From: Mytilus californianus
Lineage: Eukaryota > Mollusca > Bivalvia > Mytilida > Mytilidae
DNA: 64,000 nt
Direction: 5' to 3'
NCBI RefSeq assembly: GCF_021869535.1
Contig: NW_026262712.1
Coordinates: 110,171,640 to 110,235,639 of the forward strand
Under the pieces are notes generated by a model, which worked only from the letters and a program-made list of their open reading frames with translations, did no database searches and was not told the origin of the DNA. How positions within the stretch are numbered: the first letter of the stretch is position 1; each line of letters starts with the position of its first letter. Shown here piece by piece: positions 41,598 to 54,200 of the stretch. The position numbers were made by a program, and so were the translations under genes.

Positions 41598-42397
41598 TTA
41601 AAAAAATATACAAGACAAACAAAGGCCAGAGGCTCCTGACTTGAGACAGGCGCTCAACTGCGGCGGGGTTTAACATGTTTTGTGAGATCTCAACCCTCCC
41701 CCTATACCTGTAGCTAATGTAGAATAAACAAACACACAGCAATACGCACAGTAAAACTCAGTTTAAAAGAAGTCCGAGTCCGATGTCAGAATAGGTAACA
41801 GAAGAAACTAAGCAAAATGACAATGATACATAAATTAACAAAGGACTAGTAGCAGTTACTGACATGCCAGCTCCAGACTTCAATTAATCTGCTTGAAAGA
41901 TTGTGTCTTCATCATATGCAAATCAAGCACAATCCCTCCCGTTAAGGGTTTAGTATCATATTATCATAAAATATATGAGAAGAACATAACCCGTATCATG
42001 CCAACAACTGGTTTTAGAATAAATGTGTTTATTTCCGATGCAAAGACCCTATGAGTGAATCAATATAAATTCCAAAATATGCCATCTTTAATGACCTGAC
42101 AACAGTATCGTAACTATATCCCTTCTGAATAAGTCTGTTTAATGTGCACATCACATGATGTGAACATTAAACACGACGTAATCAATTCAACTTTCGATTT
42201 CAACAATTTTTAGAAAATGAAGTAATGAATGAAATTTGTGTTTATACATTTATTTTACAAGAATAGCATTTTTAAAAATGAGAATTTAAAAGAATAATTT
42301 ATTGTTGTGCTTTTAATGTCCGTCGGTATATAAGAAAAATTTCATCAGCAAAAAAAGGTACTTGGTAATAACAATATACAAGATACCGCAACTTATT
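41595..42397 (+). repeat. Interspersed repeat R5, copy 2
   Basis: It matches 39416-40222 nearly base for base (for example CTAATGTAGAATAAACAAAC, and ATCATGCCAACAACTGG). It lacks the first about 200 bases of copy 1. It fuses directly into LINE copy 2 at about 42398. Confidence 0.9.
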
Positions 42398-42525
42398 TAA
42401 AAATATAATTTTCTACCTTAAATTCTGTTTTAAACAATTTATAAGTACGTAGTTTGGTATATTCATTCGAAACCAACTTATCATACCATTCATTTTTATA
42501 TAAATCAATAGCTAAGCATTCTTTA

Positions 42526-42646
42526 GCCTCCGGGTGCGGGAATTTCTCGCTGCATTGAAGACCTGTTGGTGACCTTCTGCTGTTGTCTGTTCTATGGTCG
42601 GGTTGTTGTCTCTTTGACACATTCCCCATTTCCATTCTCCATTTTA
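42526..42646 (-). mobile_element. 121-bp insertion of the R5 5' end into LINE copy 2
   Basis: Copy 1 of the LINE reads CATTCTTTATCATTAATTA at 41197-41215. Copy 2 is interrupted after CTTTA (42521-42525) and resumes TTTATCATTAATTA at 42647. The insert is flanked by TTTA on both sides, a 4-base target duplication. The insert is the first 120 bases of repeat R5 in reverse, so this short segment may be a mobile unit of its own. Confidence 0.85.
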
Positions 42647-43299
42647 TTTATCATTAATTACATTTTTAGTAACAATATATCACAATTACCGTATGGTTCA
42701 AGATTATATTCTTTAAACTTAGTCATTACTCTGAAGCACCAATTTTAATTGATTTATTTCCGTACTTATACGACCACATAAATACTCGTTTGTTCAATCT
42801 TTCATTGTCCATTTTACAAAATCTGGACCATAATCTAAAAACAGCTGTCCATTGCTTTACATTGCATGGAATCCAGCCCATGTCACCATACATAGATAAG
42901 TTTGGTGTATATTTTCCTACACCTATAAAAAAATCTCATTGCTCTGTTTTTAACTGCATTTATGCAAGAGAATTCTCTTGTTCCCCATATTGAAGCACCA
43001 TAATAGATGACTGATCATACAAGTGCGTCAAAAGCTTTGTATATTTGGAGTAACAAAAACCACCATTTGATTAATATTTGGCGATCAATAACCCACGAGC
43101 TCTACTTGCAGACTTGGCAATAGCTTTTGCCATTAAATCATAATTTAAAAACTCTGTAAGATGTAAACCAAGGTAATTATATTGTGTAACAATTTCAATA
43201 TTATCATTACCAAGCATAAATTTATTAATAGACCTTGGAGATGAAGGTGTTCCAAAATGAATAATCTTAGATTTATTTAAATTAACACTGAGACAAGGC

Positions 43300-43407
43300 T
43301 CCGTGTTGAAGATCGTACTTTGACCTATAATTGTTTACTTTTTACACATTGTGACTTGGAAGGATAGTTGTCTCATTGGCACTAATACCACATCTTCTTA
43401 TTTATAA
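43300..43407 (+). repeat. 108-bp repeat interrupting LINE RT (R3 terminal segment)
   Basis: CTCCGTGTTGAAGATCG to ACCACATCTTCTTATTTA interrupts the LINE frame between WCHKNDI and SVNLNKSKIIHFG. It matches the terminal part of the repeat at 18013-18374 (GTTGTCTCATTGGCA). Confidence 0.75.
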
Positions 43408-45013
43408 TATCATTTTTATGACACCACATATGTAAAACATCTAAGAGCATTTGTAAGTCTGATTCATTATCAGCAAGTAAAACAATATCATCAGCATAGA
43501 GCAAAATACATATTTTCTCTTCCTCTAACGGAATACCAACATTTAAACTTTTAACTTCATTTACTAAATTATTAATAAAAAATATTGAACAAAATGGGCG
43601 ATAATACATACCCTTGTTTTATACCACATTTAACATCAAACCATTGGGTTAAATTCCCATTAACTTTAACACATGACTGTACTTTATGGTATAAAAATTT
43701 CAAAGCATTTAACATTTTACTACTAATTCCTATTGACTCAAGTTTACAAAATAATAAAAATCTGTTTACAGTATCATACGCTTTTTTGAAATCAATAAAA
43801 GCTGCAAAAGTTGATAATTTACACATTTTTCTCGTTTCAATAATATTAGTAATTGTTGACAAATATTCAACATTACTACGATAAGACCTAAAACCATTTG
43901 TTCATCATGTATAAAATTTAGTTCATCAAGCTTTACAGTTAATCTTAAATTCAGTACTCCGCAATACAGTTTATATGAAGTTGGCGCCAATGTTATTCCT
44001 CTGTTAGTCATCGGGTCTCGAGGGTTGGCAGTCGAACTCTATGGTATTGAGGTGATAATTCCTCTCCTCCATAGCTCCAGTATCATTCTTATATTATAAC
44101 AAATATTGAACACATGAGTAAGGGCGTTTATTGCTGTCAGATTTTTATACATCTTCATCGGAATTTCATCACAACCAGGAGATTTTCCCGCTTTGGATAA
44201 TTTAAAATATTGAGAACTTCTACTTTCGTTATTTCACTATCAAGAAAATAATTGGTTAATATACAACTGCTATCATCATTTTCGGTAGCTTCATATAAAT
44301 TTCCAGAATTTAACATACTTGAAAAATCACATTTCCATTTATCTAAAACAATTTTCGGATCGATACATATCGAATTATCTTCCATTTTCACTTCCTTTGG
44401 AATACTTTGCCTGTTGTTTCCTACTCCAATTTTCCCGATTTTCCTTGACACGCTTTATCGAACTGTTTCCTTTTTTGGACATAATCATGATGTAACGAGC
44501 TTTTATTACAGGTTGCTTTAATCCATATTTTTTCAGCGCTACAGACACAATTCCATAAAACGGTTAATTCCTCATTCCCCCATGGCTTTTTGCATCTACG
44601 GCGTTTGTTATTATATCCATCTGTAATATATGTTTTACACGGAAGTTTATTTGACATCTCTGTTTTACCACTTTAACAAATTCACAATACATCTGGTCTA
44701 AATCGTTTTGTGACTTATTTGAGTTTTCAAGGTCTAAAATAAGTTTGTTTAAGTTACAAATAACTTCCGAATTTAACAAAAAGTCCTGAGGTATGTTTTG
44801 TATATCGTACTTTGTTTTCACAGTTTGTTTGGTATTTTCATGTGTTATTTTAGGCACTACAAAGTCTAGTGAAATCCCCCAGGATAACATAGAATAGTCT
44901 GGAACAAATCCTTTTTAGTCATATTTTCCGATACCATTTACTGTGTCGACTAAAGTACTTGCACGATTTACACTAAACTTTTCAAAATGCTGTAACTTTT
45001 CGTAAGGTACTAT

Positions 45014-45480
45014 AGGTGTAATACCACCATTGATTTTCCCCTATTAGTCTTTGTTAAATTTGCACTTTTCAAAAAATTGTGCAGAATTTATCTTTGTTTC
45101 AAATAAAGAAATACTTGGCATGAGTAAAGTTTTATCCTGTCCAGTACTATAGAAAAAATTTCACATAACATTTCATTGCATATAAGAAAATAACCATCAC
45201 TGGAAGTTAACCAATCAAATTTTCCCCCTTGATTAACCTGTGTACAAGCTTTAGTAACCATGTAACCTCAAGTTTCCAAAATATTCTATAGAAACCCCAA
45301 ATAAAAAAAAAATGGTGCTTTGGAATACCCAAGATATATGTTTATGACCCAGAAATGTTTTACTGCAATGAAATGTAGGATCAATTACCTACAACTGTCA
45401 AATGCAAGGGAATATTTTTTTCCGACCTATTTTCGTATGCAACCGGATGTGACGTACTATGATTTGGTGGTATTACACCT
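45014..45480 (+). mobile_element. Element E, first copy, at array edge
   Basis: 467 bp with both 16-base termini intact. Its left neighbour (GGTACTAT) is LINE endonuclease sequence, not spacer L, so this is the true left boundary of the array. Bases 45481-45579 after it are the first 99 bases of L. Confidence 0.95.
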
Positions 45481-45579
45481 AAAGAAGACTTTTTTGTTAA
45501 ATAAACTGAATGTGACTTTTTTCCTTTGTAATACTGGTTATTTCAAGCATTCTTGTCAAGTTTTGTCATAATCAGTTCA

Positions 45580-46046
45580 AGGTGTAATACCACCAAATCA
45601 TAGTACGTCACATCCGGTTGCATACGAAAATAGGTCGAAAAAAAATATTCCCCTGAATTTGACAGTTGTAGGTAATTGATCCTACATTTCATTGCAGTAA
45701 AACATTTCTGAGTCATAAACATATATCTTGGGTATTTCAAAGCACCATTATTTCTTTATTTGGGGTTTCTATAGAATATTTTGGAAACTTGCGGTTACAT
45801 GGTTACTAAAGCTTGTACACAGGTTAAAAAAGGGGAAAAATTTGATTGGTTAACTTCCAGTGATGGTTATTTTCTTATATGCAATGAAATGTTATGTGAA
45901 ATTTTTTCTATAGTACTGGACAGGATAAAACTTTACTCATGCCAAGTATTTCTTTATTTGAAACAAAGATAAATTCTGCACAATTTTTTGAAAAGTGCAA
46001 ATTTAACAAAGACTAATAGGGGAAAATCAATGGTGGTATTACACCT
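45580..46046 (-). mobile_element. Element E, inverted copy 1
   Basis: 467 bp, both termini intact. It forms the left end of the nested composite. It contains CCCCTGAATTTGAC where inverted copy 2 has CCCTTGAATTTGAC. Confidence 0.93.
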
Positions 46047-46947
46047 AATATGGGAAGCTGTACATGCACCTTTGACCTTGTGAGTACTCTCATGTGTTAA
46101 AATTTCTTGCTATTTAAGTGAAATATTACAAATAATGAAATATTCTGAGTGGATTGAGTCTCCAAAATACATTTTATGAGAAAATTTCCTTGAAATAGGA
46201 CTTTACCATGAATATTAGTTGACAGAACAAGCCATACTTAGAGTCTTGGGGAGCTTTTTCTCCTTATTTCTTATATTCTGCTATACTAGAAAATTTTTCC
46301 TAAGAAATACTTTAATAAATATATAGTTTTAAGTAAATGAAATTATTTTTAAAGCATTAACAACAAATTATTCACCAAAAGAGAAGTTTTTTATGTCCCT
46401 CTCTGGAACGCGGCGTAAATTTAAGTTTTACGCAAGGACTTATTGAAACCTCCTTGGAGACAGTAAACTTTTATACGGATAGTTCAAGCAGCTTGAATAC
46501 TTCAATTAATCATTTATAATAACATTTCTATCATAAATGAGTGAAAGTTACCCCAAAATTTTTATTTATTGACCTAAAAAGTAGAAATTTTGAGGAAATG
46601 AGAGGTATAAATGGACCAAAAGAGACTTTATAAGGAAGAATAAGAGGTCCATTAGTAGTATTTATCATCCTAAAGTCATCTTTTGTATCATATTCAACTG
46701 TTTGTAGGCAGATGAGATAAATATTTGATCATTTATTGGTCCACACTATATTCTATCATGATGCGGCTTGGTTTGAATTTTTCGAAGAAATTTTGCTCGA
46801 ATCGCTGTAGATGTCGTCTTACATTATACTAGATTTTTCTCAAACTATTGAACTGATTATGACAAAACTTGACAGGAATGCTTGAAATAACCAGTATTAC
46901 AAAGGAAAAAAGTCACATTCAGTTTATTCAACAAAAAAGTCTTCTTT
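46047..46947 (-). repeat. Spacer L, inverted and diverged copy
   Basis: 901 bp, the same length as forward spacers, but with substitutions such as GTCTTGGGGAGCTTTTTC versus GTTTTAGGGAGCCTTTTC and TACGCAAGGAC versus TACGTAAGGAC (same strand compared). No coding or known repeat content is recognised in L. Confidence 0.93.
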
Positions 46948-47414
46948 AGGTGTAATACCACCAAATCATAGTACGTCACATCCGGTTGCATACGAAAATA
47001 GGTCGAAAAAAAATATTCCCTTGAATTTGACAGTTGTAGGTAATTGATCCTACATTTCATTGCAGTAAAACATTTCTGAGTCATAAACATATATCTTGGG
47101 TATTTCAAAGCACCATTATTTCTTTATTTGGGGTTTCTATAGAATATTTTGGAAACTTGCGGTTACATGGTTACTAAAGCTTGTACACAGGTTAAAAAAG
47201 GGGAAAAATTTGATTGGTTAACTTCCAGTGATGGTTATTTTCTTATATGCAATGAAATGTTATGTGAAATTTTTTCTATAGTACTGGACAGGATAAAACT
47301 TTACTCATGCCAAGTATTTCTTTATTTGAAACAAAGATAAATTCTGCACAATTTTTTGAAAAGTGCAAATTTAACAAAGACTAATAGGGGAAAATCAATG
47401 GTGGTATTACACCT
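46948..47414 (-). mobile_element. Element E, inverted copy 2
   Basis: 467 bp, both termini intact, the right end of the nested composite. Its outer terminus is followed directly by CAATAGTTTGAG, the resumed forward spacer (47415-48218, 804 bp). 99 + 804 equals 901 plus the 2-base duplication. Confidence 0.93.
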
Positions 47415-48218
47415 CAATAGTTTGAGAAAAATCTAGTATAATGTAAGACGACATTTACAGCGATACGAGCAAAATTTCTTCGAAAAATCCAAACCAAGCC
47501 GTATCATGATAGAATATAGTGTGGACCAATAAATGATCAAATATTTATCTCATCTGCCTACAAACAGTTGAATATGATACAAAAGAAGACTTTAGAGTGA
47601 TAAATACTACTAATGGACCTCTTTGTCTGCCTTTTAAGGTCTCTTTTGGTCCATTTATACCTCTCATTTCCTCAAAATTTCTACTTTTTAGGCCAATAAA
47701 TAAAAATTTTGGGGTAACTTTCACTCATTTATGATAGAAATGTTGTAATAAATGATTAATTGAAGTATTCAAGCTGAATGAACTATCCGTATAAAAGTTT
47801 ACTGTCTCCAAGGAGGTTTCAATAAGTCCTTACGTAAAACTTATATTTACGCCGCGTTCCAGAGTGGGACATAAAAAGCTTCTCTTTTGGTGAATAATTT
47901 GTTGTTACTGCTTTAAAAATAATTTCATTTACTTAAAACTATATATTTATTAAAGTATTTCTTAGGAAAAATTTTCTAGTATAGCAGAATATAAGAAATA
48001 AGGAGAAAAGGCTCCCTAAAACTCTAAGTATGGCTTGTTCTGTCAACTAATATTCATGGTAAAGTCCTATTTCAAGGAAATTTTCTCATAAAAAGTGTTT
48101 TGGAGACTCAATCCACTCAGAATATTTCATTATTTGTAATATTTCACTCAAATAGCAAGAAATTTTAACACATGAGAGTACTCACAAGGTCAAAGGTGCA
48201 TGTACAGCTTCCCATATT

Positions 48219-51200
48219 AGGTGTAATACCACCATTGATTTTCCCCTATTAGTCTTTGTTAAATTTGCACTTTTCAAAAAATTGTGCAGAATTTATCTTT
48301 GTTTCAAATAAAGAAATACTTGGCATGAGTAAAGTTTTATCCTGTCCAGTACTATAGAAAAAATTTCACATAACATTTCATTGCATATAAGAAAATAACC
48401 ATCACTGGAAGTTAACCAATCAAATTTTCCCCCTTGATTAACCTGTGTACAAGCTTTAGTAACCATGTAACCTCAAGTTTCCAAAATATTCTATAGAAAC
48501 CCCAAATAAAAAAAAAATGGTGCTTAGGAATACCCAAGATATATGTTTATGACCCAGAAATGTTTTACTGCAATGAAATGTAGGATCAATTACCTATAAC
48601 TGTCAAATGCAAGGGAATATTTTTTTCCGACCTATTTTCGTATGCAACCGGATGTGACGTACTATGATTTGGTGGTATTACACCTAAAGAAGACTTTTTT
48701 GTTAAATAAACTGAATGTGACTTTTTTCCTTTGTAATACTGGTTATTTCAAGCATTCTTGTCAAGTTTTGTCATAATCAGTTCAATAGTTTGAGAAAAAT
48801 CTAGTATAATGTAAGACGACATTTACAGCGATACGAGCAAAATTTCTTCGAAAAATCCAAACCAAGCCGTATCATGATAGAATATAGTGTGGACCAATAA
48901 ATGATCAAATATTTATCTCATCTGCCTACAAACAGTTGAATATGATACAAAAGAAGACTTTAGAGTGATAAATACTACTAATGGACCTCTTTGTCTGCCT
49001 TTTAAGGTCTCTTTTGGTCCATTTATACCTCTCATTTCCTCAAAATTTCTACTTTTTAGGCCAATAAATAAAAATTTTGGGGTAACTTTCACTCATTTAT
49101 GATAGAAATGTTGTAATAAATGATTAATTGAAGTATTCAAGCTGAATGAACTATCCGTATAAAAGTTTACTGTCTCCAAGGAGGTTTCAATAAGTCCTTA
49201 CGTAAAACTTATATTTACGCCGCGTTCCAGAGTGGGACATAAAAAGCTTCTCTTTTGGTGAATAATTTGTTGTTACTGCTTTAAAAATAATTTCATTTAC
49301 TTAAAACTATATATTTATTAAAGTATTTCTTAGGAAAAATTTTCTAGTATAGCAGAATATAAGAAATAAGGAGAAAAGGCTCCCTAAAACTCTAAGTATG
49401 GCTTGTTCTGTCAACTAATATTCATGGTAAAGTCCTATTTCAAGGAAATTTTCTCATAAAAAGTGTTTTGGAGACTCAATCCACTCAGAATATTTCATTA
49501 TTTGTAATATTTCACTCAAATAGCAAGAAATTTTAACACATGAGAGTACTCACAAGGTCAAAGGTGCATGTACAGCTTCCCATATTAGGTGTAATACCAC
49601 CATTGATTTTCCCCTATTAGTCTTTGTTAAATTTGCACTTTTCAAAAAATTGTGCAGAATTTATCTTTGTTTCAAATAAAGAAATACTTGGCATGAGTAA
49701 AGTTTTATCCTGTCCAGTACTATAGAAAAAATTTCACATAACATTTCATTGCATATAAGAAAATAACCATCACTTGAAGTTAACCAATCAAATTTTCCCC
49801 CTTGATTAACCTGTGTACAAGCTTTAGTAACCATGTAACCTCAAGTTTCCAAAATATTCTATAGAAACCCCAAATAAAAAAAAAATGGTGCTTTGAAATA
49901 CCCAAGATATATGTTTATGACCCAGAAATGTTTTACTGCAATGAAATGTAGGATCAATTACCTACAACTGTCAAATGCAAGGGAATATTTTTTTCCGACC
50001 TATTTTCGTATGCAACCGGATGTGACGTACTATGATTTGGTGGTATTACACCTAAAGAAGACTTTTTTGTTAAATAAACTGAATGTGACTTTTTTCCTTT
50101 GTAATACTGGTTATTTCAAGCATTCTTGTCAAGTTTTGTCATAATCAGTTCAATAGTTTGAGAAAAATCTAGTATAATGTAAGACGACATTTACAGCGAT
50201 ACGAGCAAAATTTCTTCGAAAAATCCAAACCAAGCCGTATCATGATAGAATATAGTGTGGACCAATAAATGATCAAATATTTATCTCATCTGCCTACAAA
50301 CAGTTGAATATGATACAAAAGAAGACTTTAGAGTGATAAATACTACTAATGGACCTCTTTGTCTGCCTTTTAAGGTCTCTTTTGGTCCATTTATACCTCT
50401 CATTTCCTCAAAATTTCTACTTTTTAGGCCAATAAATAAAAATTTTGGGGTAACTTTCACTCATTTATGATAGAAATGTTGTAATAAATGATTAATTGAA
50501 GTATTCAAGCTGAATGAACTATCCGTATAAAAGTTTACTGTCTCCAAGGAGGTTTCAATAAGTCCTTACGTAAAACTTATATTTACGCCGCGTTCCAGAG
50601 TGGGACATAAAAAGCTTCTCTTTTGGTGAATAATTTGTTGTTACTGCTTTAAAAATAATTTCATTTACTTAAAACTATATATTTATTAAAGTATTTCTTA
50701 GGAAAAATTTTCTAGTATAGCAGAATATAAGAAATAAGGAGAAAAGGCTCCCTAAAACTCTAAGTATGGCTTGTTCTGTCAACTAATATTCATGGTAAAG
50801 TCCTATTTCAAGGAAATTTTCTCATAAAAAGTGTTTTGGAGACTCAATCCACTCAGAATATTTCATTATTTGTAATATTTCACTCAAATAGCAAGAAATT
50901 TTAACACATGAGAGTACTCACAAGGTCAAAGGTGCATGTACAGCTTCCCATATTAGGTGTAATACCACCATTGATTTTCCCCTATTAGTCTTTGTTAAAT
51001 TTGCACTTTTCAAAAAATTGTGCAGAATTTATCTTTGTTTCAAATAAAGAAATACTTGGCATGAGTAAAGTTTTATCCTGTCCAGTACTATAGAAAAAAT
51101 TTCACATAACATTTCATTGCATATAAGAAAATAACCATCACTGGAAGTTAACCAATCAAATTTTCCCCCTTGATTAACCTGTGTACAAGCTTTAGTAACC

Positions 51201-54200
51201 ATGTAACCTCAAGTTTCCAAAATATTCTATAGAAACCCCAAATAAAAAAAAAATGGTGCTTTGGAATACCCAAGATATATGTTTATGACCCAGAAATGTT
51301 TTACTGCAATGAAATGTAGGATCAATTACCTATAACTGTCAAATGCAAGGGAATATTTTTTTCCGACCTATTTTCGTATGCAACCGGATGTGACGTACTA
51401 TGATTTGGTGGTATTACACCTAAAGAAGACTTTTTTGTTAAATAAACTGAATGTGACTTTTTTCCTTTGTAATACTGGTTATTTCAAGCATTCTTGTCAA
51501 GTTTTGTCATAATCAGTTCAATAGTTTGAGAAAAATCTAGTATAATGTAAGACGACATTTACAGCGATACGAGCAAAATTTCTTCGAAAAATCCAAACCA
51601 AGCCGTATCATGATAGAATATAGTGTGGACCAATAAATGATCAAATATTTATCTCATCTGCCTACAAACAGTTGAATATGATACAAAAGAAGACTTTAGA
51701 GTGATAAATACTACTAATGGACCTCTTTGTCTGCCTTTTAAGGTCTCTTTTGGTCCATTTATACCTCTCATTTCCTCAAAATTTCTACTTTTTAGGCCAA
51801 TAAATAAAAATTTTGGGGTAACTTTCACTCATTTATGATAGAAATGTTGTAATAAATTATTAATTGAAGTATTCAAGCTGAATGAACTATCCGTATAAAA
51901 GTTTACTGTCTCCAAGGAGGTTTCAATAAGTCCTTACGTAAAACTTATATTTACGCCGCGTTCCAGAGTGGGACATAAAAAGCTTCTCTTTTGGTGAATA
52001 ATTTGTTGTTACTGCTTTAAAAATAATTTCATTTACTTAAAACTATATATTTATTAAAGTATTTCTTAGGAAAAATTTTCTAGTATAGCAGAATATAAGA
52101 AATAAGGAGAAAAGGCTCCCTAAAACTCTAAGTATGGCTTGTTCTGTCAACTAATATTCATGGTAAAGTCCTATTTCAAGGAAATTTTCTCATAAAAAGT
52201 GTTTTGGAGACTCAATCCACTCAGAATATTTCATTATTTGTAATATTTCACTCAAATAGCAAGAAATTTTAACACATGAGAGTACTCACAAGGTCAAAGG
52301 TGCATGTACAGCTTCCCATATTAGGTGTAATACCACCACTGATTTTCCCCTATTAGTCTTTGTTAAATTTGCACTTTTCAAAAAATTGTGCAGAATTTAT
52401 CTTTGTTTCAAATAAAGAAATACTTGGCATGAGTAAAGTTTTATCCTGTCCAGTACTATAGAAAAAATTTCACATAACATTTCATTGCATATAAGAAAAT
52501 AACCATCACTGGAAGTTAACCAATCAAATTTTCCCCCTTGATTAACCTGTGTACAAGCTTTAGTAACCATGTAACCTCAAGTTTCCAAAATATTCTATAG
52601 AAACCCCAAATAAAAAAAAAATGGTGCTTTGGAATACCCAAGATATATGTTTATGACCCAGAAATGTTTTACTGCAATGAAATGTAGGATCAATTACCTA
52701 CAACTGTCAAATGCAAGGGAATATTTTTTTCCGACCTATTTTCGTATGCAACCGGATGTGACGTACTATGATTTGGTGGTATTACACCTAAAGAAGACTT
52801 TTTTGTTAAATAAACTGAATGTGACTTTTTTCCTTTGTAATACTGGTTATTTCAAGCATTCTTGTCAAGTTTTGTCATAATCAGTTCAATAGTTTGAGAA
52901 AAATCTAGTATAATGTAAGACGACATTTACAGCGATACGAGCAAAATTTCTTCGAAAAATCCAAACCAAGCCGTATCATGATAGAATATAGTGTGGACCA
53001 ATAAATGATCAAATATTTATCTCATCTGCCTACAAACAGTTGAATATGATACAAAAGAAGACTTTAGAGTGATAAATACTACTAATGGACCTCTTTGTCT
53101 GCCTTTTAAGGTCTCTTTTGGTCCATTTATACCTCTCATTTCCTCAAAATTTCTACTTTTTAGGCCAATAAATAAAAATTTTGGGGTAACTTTCACTCAT
53201 TTATGATAGAAATGTTGTAATAAATGATTAATTGAAGTATTCAAGCTGAATGAACTATCCGTATAAAAGTTTACTGTCTCCAAGGAGGTTTCAATAAGTC
53301 CTTACGTAAAACTTATATTTACGCCGCGTTCCAGAGTGGGACATAAAAAGCTTCTCTTTTGGTGAATAATTTGTTGTTACTGCTTTAAAAATAATTTCAT
53401 TTACTTAAAACTATATATTTATTAAAGTATTTCTTAGGAAAAATTTTCTAGTATAGCAGAATATAAGAAATAAGGAGAAAAGGCTCCCTAAAACTCTAAG
53501 TATGGCTTGTTCTGTCAACTAATATTCATGGTAAAGTCCTATTTCAAGGAAATTTTCTCATAAAAAGTGTTTTGGAGACTCAATCCACTCAGAATATTTC
53601 ATTATTTGTAATATTTCACTCAAATAGCAAGAAATTTTAACACATGAGAGTACTCACAAGGTCAAAGGTGCATGTACAGCTTCCCATATTAGGTGTAATA
53701 CCACCATTGATTTTCCCCTATTAGTCTTTGTTAAATTTGCACTTTTCAAAAAATTGTGCAGAATTTATCTTTGTTTCAAATAAAGAAATACTTGGCATGA
53801 GTAAAGTTTTATCCTGTCCAGTACTATAGAAAAAATTTCACATAACATTTCATTGCATATAAGAAAATAACCATCACTGGAAGTTAACCAATCAAATTTT
53901 CCCCCTTGATTAACCTGTGTACAAGCTTTAGTAACCATGTAACCTCAAGTTTCCAAAATATTCTATAGAAACCCCAAATAAAAAAAAAATGGTGCTTTGG
54001 AATACCCAAGATATATGTTTATGACCCAGAAATGTTTTACTGCAATGAAATGTAGGATCAATTACCTACAACTGTCAAATGCAAGGGAATATTTTTTTCC
54101 GACCTATTTTCGTATGCAACCGGATGTGACGTACTATGATTTGGTGGTATTACACCTAAAGAAGACTTTTTTGTTGAATAAACTGAATGTGACTTTTTTC

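Larger units (their letters stand above)
42398..45013 (-). pseudogene. LINE copy 2: endonuclease end, RT and C-terminal region
   Basis: Read on the minus strand from 45013: the tail of an EN domain (VPYEKLQHFEKFSVNRASTL, then a stop, DYSMLSW), an RT linker, and RT motifs NRGITLAP...YKLY..LNLRL, TFAAFIDFKKAYDTVNRF (block A Asp), GIKQGYVLSPILFNIF (block B) and ILLYADDIVLLA (block C, YADD). Post-RT and partial C-terminal sequence follows to 42398. There are many stops and frameshifts. It is interrupted by a 108-base repeat (43300-43407) and a 121-base repeat (42526-42646), and cut at its 5' side by the satellite array at 45014. Clade not assigned. Confidence 0.88.
45580..47414 (-). mobile_element. 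Inverted composite E-L-E unit (1,835 bp) inserted in spacer L
   Basis: It consists of E reversed (45580-46046), L reversed (46047-46947) and E reversed (46948-47414), 467 + 901 + 467. It splits a forward spacer: the left flank ends AATCAGTTCA and the right flank starts CAATAGTTTGAG, while intact spacers read AATCAGTTCAATAGTTTG, so CA is duplicated. The two inner E copies differ from each other at one base that I can see, but share variants absent from forward copies (for example GTAACCGCAAG for GTAACCTCAAG on the same strand). The inner L is also visibly diverged. It came from another subfamily, not from local inversion. Confidence 0.93.

Noticed and set aside
45580-47414. Simple inversion of an array segment
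   Set aside because: An inversion would preserve the sequence on each side of its breaks; here the left break is inside L while both inner ends are E termini, and a CA duplication is present, so insertion fits better.
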